Shown here one piece after another: positions 9,019 to 18,000 of a stretch of 64,000 nucleotides of DNA (its first letter is position 1; every line of letters begins with the position of its first letter). This DNA comes from Leptolyngbyaceae cyanobacterium RM1_1_2. Its GTDB lineage: Bacteria; Cyanobacteriota; Cyanobacteriia; Phormidesmidales; Phormidesmidaceae. The notes beneath the pieces were generated by a model that worked only from the letters and a program-made list of their open reading frames with translations, ran no database searches and was not told where the DNA came from. The position numbers were made by a program, and so were the translations under genes. The stretch covers positions 33,552 to 97,551 of the forward strand of contig JAAUQI010000013.1 in the NCBI GenBank assembly GCA_012032345.1, read 5' to 3'.

Positions 9019-9126
9019 GGCAGCGTCAACGCTTGATTTTAGGGCGATGTCATAAGTTCGTAGTTAGCGCTTCAGCGCCAAAGCACTGACTACCAATCCC
9101 AATTTCTAGCTGTGACAATGCACTAG
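9015..9126. repeat. CTAG-bounded palindromic repeat element, copy 2 (112 bp)
   Basis: Left end CTAGGGCAGCGTCAACGC, right end (read on the other strand) CTAGTGCATTGTCACAGC: imperfect terminal inverted repeats. The core TAGTTAGCGCTTCAGCGC plus AAAGCACTGACTAC is the same as in the other copies. The right-hand CTAG provides the TAG stop of the ParA-type gene at 9123. The copy at 52987-53096 is nearly the same length and sequence. Confidence 0.65.
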
Positions 9127-9884
9127 GCTATTAGCAACTGCGCTACTGATGTCAGAGTTTGGGTGAGGGGGTGATCTGGAAAGCGCAGACAGAAAATATC
9201 GCTGCTGCCCAGCCGGATCATTTCTTCTGCCAAAGGTAAAATTCCGGCAACTGGGGTGTTGTAGGTAGTCTCAACTTCGGCTTTAAGCGCTGCAAAGTCA
9301 AAAGAGGTCAGGGCTTTATTCACCAACAGCAGCATTTTTGGGACTTCCAGCTTACGGGCAATGTCGATTGTTACCGCTGTGCCCTGAAAATCCTGGCGAT
9401 CGGGTCGCAAAATCAGCAGCAAAATGTCTGAGATTGTAATGGATAGCAGCGTCTCCTCGTTCAGGCCGGGATGGGTATCAATCAGCAAAATGTCTAAGTC
9501 CAAAACCTGAATCAGCGACTGAAATCCCTCATTCAATAGCCCCACATCATAGCCCTCACGCAGAACTCGGGCGATCTCACCCGCTCGTAAGCTAGAGGGA
9601 ATTAGATAAATGGCGCTGCGATCGCGCCCCGCTCCCTGCAGCACTGCACTGACATCGTAGGCCGCCGCTTCCACCGGACAGCGGCCCCACAGGTAATCAT
9701 TCAGCGATCGCTGAACATTATCTTCGTCAAAGCCAAACAGCACATGAATCCCAGGAGATTGAATATCCGTATCCACAATCCCCACTCGATAGCCCTGCCG
9801 AGCAATCAGCGCCGCCAGATTAGCTGTCGAATTTGACTTGCCTGTTCCCCCCCGAAAAGAGTGAACAGAAATCACCTTGGTCAT
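9123..9884 (-). CDS. ParA/MinD-type P-loop ATPase (orphan)
   Basis: 253 residues from ATG 9884. A longer frame upstream adds about 65 residues that do not look like protein of this family. The deviant Walker A is SFRGGTGKSN at residues 8-17, followed by VDTDIQSPG and the Walker B-like LLIDTHPGL; these are hallmarks of the ParA/MinD/Soj family. Such ATPases position plasmids, chromosomes, carboxysomes or division proteins through nucleotide-dependent binding to DNA or membrane. No ParB-like or McdB-like partner is next to it. A C-terminal amphipathic helix as in MinD is not obvious. The cargo is unknown. Stop is inside repeat copy 2. Confidence 0.85.
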   Translation of the reverse strand: MTKVISVHSFRGGTGKSNSTANLAALIARQGYRVGIVDTDIQSPGIHVLFGFDEDNVQRSLNDYLWGRCPVEAAAYDVSAVLQGAGRDRSAIYLIPSSLRAGEIARVLREGYDVGLLNEGFQSLIQVLDLDILLIDTHPGLNEETLLSITISDILLLILRPDRQDFQGTAVTIDIARKLEVPKMLLLVNKALTSFDFAALKAEVETTYNTPVAGILPLAEEMIRLGSSDIFCLRFPDHPLTQTLTSVAQLLIA

Positions 9885-10116
9885 ACAGTTGGCCTGCTGT
9901 GGAGCACCTCGATATTGACAATAAAGCCATGACACCAGTTTTACCATGCTCAGCCCCGAGATTTGCGGCCAGACCAACGTATAAAAACATTGCCGTTTTG
10001 AACAGCTTCTTGAGTTGAGGTTACCCTTGACTAAGACAGCTACCAAAGACCGAAATCTGCATAGGGCAGATGGCGGCACAACAGGGGCAAATACCGTTCT
10101 TCCACGAGATTGACCT

Positions 10117-12885
10117 ATGGAAACAGCGGTTCAAATCAGCTCACCGCAGCTCTCGCCTATTAAGGGCATCGTCAAAGCTGTTAGCCTATCAGCACTCACG
10201 ACGGGTACCTGTTTTGTGCTGCTGTCGCGCCCGGTTTTCCACTGGGATATGGCTTTCTTAGGCGCTTCCTCTGGGCAAGAAAATGGGGAAGGTGGCGTCG
10301 GCGATCGCTCCGACAACGGGCCTGTGGTGATGCGTCCAGTCAGACAAACACCCGATAGCCGCTCGTCACCTGAGCGCCGCCTGAACGCTCAGCGTCCTGC
10401 CGCGCAAACCCCGCCGCCATCTGCTACGGCTCCACTAGAAAAACCTGCACAAAGCCGCGATCGCCCGGAGACCTCCCCCAGCCCTGGATCAATAGCGCCC
10501 GAAACGGGTAGCGTGCCGCTCCTGAGCCGCTCTGCTACCGCTGCTGCCCTAGCGGCCGCCCCTAGCGCCGAGCAGTTAGCGGCAGCCCCCGCCGCGCTGA
10601 CCACTGCCGCCCAGCAGCTAGCCCCTGCTGCTGCCGCACCACCGCTTACGGCTGAACAGCTCAGCACACCGCCCCTACCGCTGCGTCGGCCCTTGCCGCT
10701 GCCCGAAGCAGCTATACCGCCCCTACCTGAAATTGCGACTGCTCCGCCTGGAACCCCACCGAGCAGCATCACCCCGCCGCTGCCCAGTTTACCCAGCCGC
10801 CCAGATTTGCCCGCGCAGCCTATTCCACCCCAGGTAGCAACCCAGCCGCCAGCACCCTCGCTGCCCGATCGGCAAGCTATCCTGCCTGAGACTGTGCTTC
10901 CAGTAGCGCCCGCAGAGCCAGAGGGATTTTTTGTCGAGCAGTTTGAGGTATTGGGCAGCAGTATCTTTAGCGCCGAAACCCTGGCAGAGGTAGCGCAAGC
11001 AGCGGTGCAGTCTGATAGTCTGACTGCTTCTACAGAGGATATTCCCCAGGGCGAATCTGTCAGCCGCAGTCTGACGCTGAGTGATTTGGTTCGAGCCAGT
11101 GACGCTATTACCGACTACTATGTCAGCCGAGGCTACATTACCTCCGGGGCGTTTATTCCAGCCGAGGCAATTGACGGCGATACGTCCACTATCCCCATTG
11201 AGATAATTGAAGGCAGCTTGGAGGCTGTTAATGTCAGCCTGAATCCGCTAGATCCGATTCAGCTTTCAGCCCTGCCTGATCCTGCTGCCGATTGGTTTCG
11301 AGTGCCTGCCGCCCCGACTGTTCTCCCCGCATCGCCAGCAACCGAACTGTCCCCTGAACTCCCCGTGACAGATGCCAGCCTGCTCAATAGCGTACTGACG
11401 CTGGGGCAACTGCAGCAAACCAGTCTGGCCACTAGTTTGGCCGCTAATCCTCTGCGGGTGAGCTACGAAACCTGGGGCATTGATCAGCCTTACAGCGCCC
11501 TTGCCGTGCCGCCAGGGACAATGCCGCCTGCTTATTTTGCCGTAGAGGCAGCGACTGCCCCGTTTGGCGCTCCTTTTGCCCACTCTTTGTCTAATCTGGT
11601 CATGCAAGAATGGCTGGATCCGGCCTATAGCAATCGCTATATTGACGTGACGGTCGATCGCCCTCTAGATCCGGGCTACATTGGCTCTAGGTTGGCGATC
11701 GCAGGCGCAACCCCGCTCAACATTAACCGGGTGCTGGAGAGCGTTCAGGTACTGCAGATCAACCCGCTGATCGAAACCATCTCAACTGAGCTAGCCGCAG
11801 GCACTCGCACGGGCACCAGCATTCTCAACGTAGAAGCGACCCAGGCATCGGCTGCTCAGGTACTCTTTTCAATTGACAATAACCAGTCCCCTGGCGTGGG
11901 CAGTATTCGTCAGTCAGCTCAGGTCAGCCAGGGGAATTTAAGCGGTTTGGGCGATCGCATTGCCTTTGGCGCTAGCCGCAGCGAGGGTAGCCGTAGCTTT
12001 GATTTGAGCTATGCCGTACCGGTTAGCCCTTACGACACCACGCTGCGCTTTAGCTTTAGCGATAGCAATAGCGAAATTTTGACCGCCGCCTTTAGCCCGC
12101 TGGATATTCAAACGGACTCTACTGTCTACGAAATTGCCCTAGAGCAGCCTATTGTCAAAACGCCTACCCAGCAGCTCACTCTCAGTCTGATTGGTTCCTA
12201 TCGAGAGAGCCAGAGCGAGTTTTTACAAGGAATTCCCTTTCCGGCAACTGGCGCTGATGCCGATGGCTTTACTCGCGTCACCACCTTTCGGTTTGCCCAG
12301 GACTGGCTGCAGCAGGGAGAGACCCAGATCTTGGCGCTGCGATCGCAGTTTAGTCTAGGGTTAGATTCTCTAGGATCCACGATTAATGACGATCCGCCTG
12401 ACAGTCGTTTTTTGAGCTGGCGCGGACGGGCGCAGTTTGCCAAGCTCTTTGCCCCCGATTCGCTGCTGCTGATTCGAGGTGATGTGCAGCTCAGCGATCG
12501 CCCTCTTGTCCCTAACGAGCAAATTGGCATTGGCGGGCAGGCTACCGTGCGCGGCTATCGTCAAAATAGCCTGCTGACTGACAATGGCTGGCTAGCCTCG
12601 GCTGAGCTGCGGTTACCCATCTTACGCATCCCGGAAATTGAAGGACTGCTGCAGGTCAGCCCCTTCTTTGATATTGGTCAGGGCTGGAATCATCCTGATA
12701 GCCCTGCCGAAGACCCTGACCCCGATTTAATCTCTGGGGCTGGGCTGGGCCTGATCTGGCAGCAGGGTGACTATTTAAATGTTCGACTTGACTGGGGCAT
12801 TCCCCTAAGCCGCATCGACTACGATGTGGACGAAGGCACACTGCAAGAATCGGGGATCTACTTCTCGGTGACGTTTACGCCCTAG
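10117..12885 (+). CDS. Two-partner secretion outer-membrane transporter (ShlB/FhaC family TpsB)
   Basis: 922 residues. TpsB proteins are outer-membrane barrels that export a TpsA partner. Order seen: a hydrophobic N-terminal stretch (residues 20-45), a Pro/Ala-rich linker to about residue 265, a POTRA_2 domain at about 268-370 (FEVLGSSIF ... YYVSRGYITSGAFIP ... IEIIEGSLEAV), then a ShlB barrel domain from about 520 with the conserved VRGYR loop near residue 811. Between the POTRA end and the YIGSRL segment there are about 140 extra residues (about 375-515) that usual family members lack. Its likely cargo is the large TpsA at 15082-21363 on the other strand. Start ATG 10117. Confidence 0.9.
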   Translation: METAVQISSPQLSPIKGIVKAVSLSALTTGTCFVLLSRPVFHWDMAFLGASSGQENGEGGVGDRSDNGPVVMRPVRQTPDSRSSPERRLNAQRPAAQTPPPSATAPLEKPAQSRDRPETSPSPGSIAPETGSVPLLSRSATAAALAAAPSAEQLAAAPAALTTAAQQLAPAAAAPPLTAEQLSTPPLPLRRPLPLPEAAIPPLPEIATAPPGTPPSSITPPLPSLPSRPDLPAQPIPPQVATQPPAPSLPDRQAILPETVLPVAPAEPEGFFVEQFEVLGSSIFSAETLAEVAQAAVQSDSLTASTEDIPQGESVSRSLTLSDLVRASDAITDYYVSRGYITSGAFIPAEAIDGDTSTIPIEIIEGSLEAVNVSLNPLDPIQLSALPDPAADWFRVPAAPTVLPASPATELSPELPVTDASLLNSVLTLGQLQQTSLATSLAANPLRVSYETWGIDQPYSALAVPPGTMPPAYFAVEAATAPFGAPFAHSLSNLVMQEWLDPAYSNRYIDVTVDRPLDPGYIGSRLAIAGATPLNINRVLESVQVLQINPLIETISTELAAGTRTGTSILNVEATQASAAQVLFSIDNNQSPGVGSIRQSAQVSQGNLSGLGDRIAFGASRSEGSRSFDLSYAVPVSPYDTTLRFSFSDSNSEILTAAFSPLDIQTDSTVYEIALEQPIVKTPTQQLTLSLIGSYRESQSEFLQGIPFPATGADADGFTRVTTFRFAQDWLQQGETQILALRSQFSLGLDSLGSTINDDPPDSRFLSWRGRAQFAKLFAPDSLLLIRGDVQLSDRPLVPNEQIGIGGQATVRGYRQNSLLTDNGWLASAELRLPILRIPEIEGLLQVSPFFDIGQGWNHPDSPAEDPDPDLISGAGLGLIWQQGDYLNVRLDWGIPLSRIDYDVDEGTLQESGIYFSVTFTP

Positions 12886-12918
12886 CCGTGAGGTATTTAC
12901 ACCCGCTCCAGACCTCCC

Positions 12919-13749
12919 CTACAGCCCTACAGCCTGCACAACGGGCGTAGCTGCAAACTCTGCTAAACCCACATCGTTCATCAAAGCGGCCCAGTCGCGC
13001 CCGATTGAGGCATCGCCAGGAAACTGATAGCGGAGCTGGGCCAGAGTCGAGGCTGTCTCCTGCCATATCCCTTCGGCGGCATAAAAAGCTGCTTGCTCTT
13101 GCAGAGTTCCAGTTGCAGCAGTGTCTAGGGCTTCTCGCTCAATCCAGCTCTCCACAACCAAATCATCTGATCTGGAGTCATCAGCCGTATCGCACTGCAC
13201 TGCTAGCTGCCAAACATAAGGGGTTTCTATTTCTAGAGCTGGCATAGAGCGCGGCATCTGGATGGCCACAATTCCAGCCTGACCGCTCAGGTTAAAACTT
13301 ATATCCGCAAGCTGAGTGGAAAAATCTCCCGTTTGCACCGTGAGCTGAGCCTCTGTAGGGCCTGTTAGCTGGGGAATGTAGGCTAAGACAACAGGGTAGG
13401 CAGATGCGGTTCTATCGATTGGCCCAATATTGTCTTTAGTGTCACCAGACTCTAGATTTTCGCTAAAGGCAGCTTCTTCTTCAGGTTTAACAGGTGGAGC
13501 GATGACTAAAATTCTGTCATTTTGATTCATCAGGCAGTCGCCACCGCGTCGAAAGCCGCCTGCTCGGTAGCGCGACGAGCGTACCCGCACACGAAAGCCG
13601 CCATACCCGGCCAGTAGCGTATCTGGATGAGTGCTGAAAGCCATGCCGATGCCTGATTGAATGCTGACTGCTTCAGCAGCGGGAGCGAGGACTAGGGAAC
13701 TGGCTACTAGCGCAGCGGTGAAAAGTAGAGGATAGTCGGTACGTCTCAT
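12919..13749 (-). CDS. DUF928-type exported protein, copy 1
   Basis: 276 residues from ATG 13749; a TTG 15 bases upstream is less likely. A signal peptide (LLFTAALVASSLVLAPAAEA) is followed by the motif RVRVRSSRYRAGGFRRGGDC, a middle beta-rich domain and a C-terminal helical segment ending DVGLAEF. The layout matches DUF928, a cyanobacterial exported family often found near TpsA/TpsB and CHAT genes. The function is not known. A second copy lies just upstream at 14054, sharing the R-x-RYR-x-GGFRRG motif and a conserved Cys. It is transcribed away from the TpsB gene (3' ends face each other). Confidence 0.75.
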   Translation of the reverse strand: MRRTDYPLLFTAALVASSLVLAPAAEAVSIQSGIGMAFSTHPDTLLAGYGGFRVRVRSSRYRAGGFRRGGDCLMNQNDRILVIAPPVKPEEEAAFSENLESGDTKDNIGPIDRTASAYPVVLAYIPQLTGPTEAQLTVQTGDFSTQLADISFNLSGQAGIVAIQMPRSMPALEIETPYVWQLAVQCDTADDSRSDDLVVESWIEREALDTAATGTLQEQAAFYAAEGIWQETASTLAQLRYQFPGDASIGRDWAALMNDVGLAEFAATPVVQAVGL

Positions 13750-14012
13750 GAGAAATACTCCCAAATGGCAACAGGGTAGACGTGGCGGGTCAAAGCGATC
13801 GCAGGAATTATTACACTCTTACAGAAAACTAGTGCCTGCTGTCTCAAACTTATGCAGTTCTTTCAGCTCAGCGACAAGATTGCAACTTCTGCAAGAATCG
13901 GTCAAAAACTTTAATATTCAACGTCTTTAATTTTGCCGCAGTTCAGCCAACCTGACGCATTTTGATGGCTGTCTTCGCAAAAGCTACAAATACTTCAGGC
14001 TTACCCTGCTAA

Positions 14013-14040
14013 AACTCCAATCAGCAGCCTGATTGGAGTT
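14013..14040 (-). terminator. Hairpin terminator after DUF928 copy 2
   Basis: AACTCCAATCA / TGATTGGAGTT form a perfect 11-base stem with a 6-base loop, and on the minus strand the stem is followed by TTTT. It sits just after the stop of the gene at 14054. The T-run is short, so strength is uncertain. Confidence 0.65.
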
Positions 14041-14053
14041 AGAAAACAGGTTC

Positions 14054-14911
14054 TCAGCGCTCAAGCTGCACAACCTCAGCAGTGCCAAAGACATCCATGT
14101 CAACTGATTGCAAAAGCGTCATCCAGGATTCTATCAAATCGCGATCGCGGGGGTTGCGGTAGCGCATCTCGGCTAGCTCAGCGATAGAATCTTGCCAGAC
14201 GCCTAGCTCTGCTAAAACCAGGGGCTTTTCCCGGTCGTTAGCTGCGCTCAGCCGCTGAGCTAGACTATCAAACGCCTGGCTGAGTTCGGCATCAGTTGCG
14301 TCTGCTTCATTGAGCGACTCTTGCAGGGTCTCTAAAGAATTACGCTCAACCCAACTGCCGACAACTGCGTCTTCAGAGCGATCGCTGGCATTGCAAATTA
14401 CCGCCACTTGCCAGAGATAGCTTTCGCCTACCTCCAGCGCCGAGGCGGTACTGGGCACTTCAACGGCAACGACGCCGCTCTCTTCAGGTAAAGTAAACGT
14501 AGTGCTATAGATTTCTTCTGTACCTTCAGCATTTTGCAGCGTGAACTGGGCTTCTTTGTCGCCTAACCCTGTAACATAAATCAAGAAAGTAGGCCGCTCT
14601 GAGAGCGTACTGTCTACCGCAACTTCTCGAAAACCCACCTGCTCAGCATCTCGTGTAGGCGGCACCATCGCCATCACCTGCCCCGCGTTAAAGCAGGTAT
14701 TGCCCCGCCGAAAGCCGCCAATGCGATAGCGGGCAGGTCGAACCCGCAGCCGAAACTGATAGCGTCCTGCGATCAGCTCTCCTGATTGACTCAGTGAACT
14801 CTCAACAGGGGTTGCTGATGAAGCGGCCCTAACCGATAGCTGGCTAGTGCTAAACACGCCTGATATCAAGGCTGTCAAAACTGCTGTCAAAAAGAAAATT
14901 GTGCGTTTCAT
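14054..14911 (-). CDS. DUF928-type exported protein, copy 2
   Basis: 285 residues. Two ATGs lie two codons apart (14917 and 14911); the GAGGAA ribosome site is directly against the first and 6 bases from the second, so 14911 is chosen. A signal peptide (MKRTIFFLTAVLTALISG) is followed by FRLRVRPARYRIGGFRRGN and a nearby Cys, then a beta-rich domain and a helical C-terminus with LAEMRYRNPRD. It resembles copy 1 over its whole length, so the pair is a tandem duplication that has since diverged. DUF928 has no assigned activity; export and the TpsA neighbour suggest a role at the cell envelope. Confidence 0.78.
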   Translation of the reverse strand: MKRTIFFLTAVLTALISGVFSTSQLSVRAASSATPVESSLSQSGELIAGRYQFRLRVRPARYRIGGFRRGNTCFNAGQVMAMVPPTRDAEQVGFREVAVDSTLSERPTFLIYVTGLGDKEAQFTLQNAEGTEEIYSTTFTLPEESGVVAVEVPSTASALEVGESYLWQVAVICNASDRSEDAVVGSWVERNSLETLQESLNEADATDAELSQAFDSLAQRLSAANDREKPLVLAELGVWQDSIAELAEMRYRNPRDRDLIESWMTLLQSVDMDVFGTAEVVQLER

Positions 14912-15081
14912 GGCCATTTCCTCAGAGAATAAAAAATAAGTTTTACCGTTTATCTAATTAACTATTCAGCAATCAAGTCATCCATTCCAGATCAATAGCT
15001 ATCCTATTTGAATTGTGAAAGAACCTTTTTGCAGGAAAAGCCTTCGATATCTCTCTCCATAAATGATTTATGACTGCTCTA

Positions 15082-18000
15082 TTATTGAATGGTTTGAGTC
15101 AGTAAAGAATTGAGACAGACCCCTTGCTTTGGTTGAGGTTGACGAGCTAGCTGAGTGCTTTGGGACAAATTTGATGAAGGATCACTTAGTTCTTCATCCG
15201 GTACGATCCAATCATCATTATCTAGAGCCGGACTTAAGGGCTGAGCTGGGTTCGTGGGTAAACCTCCCTGACCGCTGACGGTAAACTCGCTGCCCTCAGC
15301 GCTACTAGCTGTACAAGCATCACCCACTAAATCAGAGAGATCTACAAACGAAAGCTGAATCGGCGAGATATCATCAACAACCGTGACGTTGGTGATGCTG
15401 ATTTGCCCATTGCTAGAAATGTCATTGCGGTTATTCATACGCAGTTCGCTGAATTCGCCGTTTTGACTCACGAAAAAGTACTGGTCGAGGGGTTCAATCA
15501 CGAAGATATTGATAGCTCCGCCACCAATTGGGCTAGCACTACTAATAATGTCGTTGCCGCTCAGAGATGTGGGTGGATTGGGTGCTCTCAGACTAAGAAA
15601 TCCGCTGATATCAATGTTGCCTCCGGGTACAGCCACTCCAGAAGACAAATCACCCATCCCCCTTGCTGAAACTAAGCTGCCATCCTGGAGAAGAAAAATA
15701 CCGGTTCCTCCCCCTTGAATTGTGATATTGCCACCTGCGACTTCTGCAATCAAACCGATGTTGGGCGCAAAACGTACTCCTGTAATAGTGTTAAAGCTGG
15801 TTTCCGCAGTGATGACGCTGTCAACTAGAGTAATATCACCAGTAACTACAATGTTGATATTTCCGGGCAGAGCTTCTGTCGAGTCGCTATTGCTACCAAT
15901 GAGGCTGCTTTGTAAGATCAGGTCTCTGGCGCTGATAGTGACATCGCCAGCTTCGGCAATATTGTCTCCACTGCCTGCTCCGGCAGTTGCCAGCGTCGAA
16001 ACTTCTGTATTTATCAGTTCCACTTCATCAGCTGCATTCAAGGTGATGTTGCCACCAACAGCGGTTGAACCAGGGTTAATAGTTCCGACGAGTTGAAGGT
16101 CTTGAAGTCTGATATCATCAGCCGCCACAATAACTAAGTTACCGCCATTGTCGGGAGCAGGGTCACTGTCAAACGTATCATTAAAAATGGTACCGCCGTT
16201 TATTTGAACATCTCCGTTTGCGGTGGGGCTGCCAATTGCAGCAATTATAATACTACCGGTTGTACCATCACCAAAGGCTGCTGGATCAAAGGTAATGTCA
16301 TCTAGCAGAATTTCACTACCTCGTAGCACAATATTTCCGCCGTCATCAGCGCCAGAAGCGGACGTATTGATGCTCAGGCTATCTCCATTATTAAAACTGA
16401 TTTCATTAACAGATGCTAGCGTTACACTTTGACCGAAGGTATCAATAAAACTAGCCGTATCAACCCCGTCATTGTTATCCGCTCGAATTGAATTACCCTG
16501 AATAATAACAGGGCTATTAAAAGACAAAGAACTACTACCAAGCGTAACTAAATCTGTTTGGTTATTACCAACTATGACATTAGTAAAAGTATCTGAAATC
16601 TCGTCCAGCAGGTTAGAAGTAAGGTCAAGTCCAGGCCCAGCCCCGTTAAAGGTGATTCCGGTACCGGGCGAAATTTGCTGAATGAGCAATGCTTGAGAGC
16701 CTGTGATATCTGCTTCTGCTGTGGCTCCAGTAAAATCAATCGTATCTCCGACTAGGGTCAGTAGCCCTGTGCCCCCGTTAATAGAACCGTTAACAGAGCC
16801 GCCTTGCCAGATGAACGTATCGCTGAGGTTACCGCCGTTATAAGTTTGAAAATTACTAAAATTGAGCGTACTGTTGAGAGTTCCCTGATCGGCTCCAGTG
16901 ATTGCCCAGGTATTGTTAATATCCGCAAAGCCAGTAAGCTGACTGTCTACACCATTGCCAATAATAGTCTCAATGCTTTGAGCGGTAAGCGCGTTGAGGT
17001 CAACTGTAACAGGTAAAAACGCTGCTGAAAAATCTATTGTATCGTTATTATCACCGCCGTCAATTTGACTTGTGAAAGTGTTATTAGTGAAGTTAAAGAT
17101 ATCGTCATTTAGTCCTCCGTTAAGAGCTATAAAATTACCAGAAGATAAGTTAAAGATATCTTCGCCGCTCTCACCATTAACTGTGTTAGCACTTCCTGAA
17201 AGGAGCGCAAAGGTATCCCCCCCATCCCCGCCATTTAGAGTGGTTATAATCGAGGCTCCATTAACTGTGATTTGATCGTTGCCACTGCCGCCTGTAGCAG
17301 TATTGATAGATCCCGAATTCAGATTGAGTATATCTGCATCTTCGCCACCGTCGATACTCGAAATCGTGCCGGAGAAAGGATTAATGTTAATGGTATCTTC
17401 ACCGGCATCTCCGGCTATGTTAGTAGCCTGCCCAGCAAAATTGATATTGATTTGATCATTGCCGTTATTGCCAAAAATGTTGGCCACCTGACCACCGAAA
17501 TTAACATCTATAAAGTCATTGCCGTCACCTGTAGAAATGTTATTTACCTGTCCACCAAAGTTGACGTCAAAATTATCAACGTTGCTGCCACCCACTAAAT
17601 TGGCAAAGTCCTGAAATCGCAGAGTGGTGTTAAGCGTTCCGGTGTCAATACCATCAATTACCCATGTATTAGGAGTGTCATTTCCCGTCAGCGTGCTGGT
17701 AACTCCCGGCTGAGTGCTGCCCTGGATGATTTCGACATTTGCGCCAATTAGAATTGATAAATTTGGGGCAGGATCTGAAGTGTAGTTGGCAAAGGAAATG
17801 CGATCGCCCACGAAAAGATCAGCTCCACCATCAACCGCAATCACATTAGAATCGGGTAGAAGCCCATCGTTAAATATAAAAGTATCATCTCCGCCACGAC
17901 CCTCTAAACCTTCAATCCCTGAAAAGCTAGTACCGTTAGCAGTCCCCTGGCCTGTGCCAGTGATAATGAAGGTGTCATTGTCCAGGGATGGAACGAAAAT

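Noticed and set aside
9885..10079. N-terminal extension of the ParA-type ATPase
   Set aside because: The extra 65 residues are Cys/Arg-rich, unlike the family, and the internal ATG starts right at the conserved MTKVISVHSFRGG.
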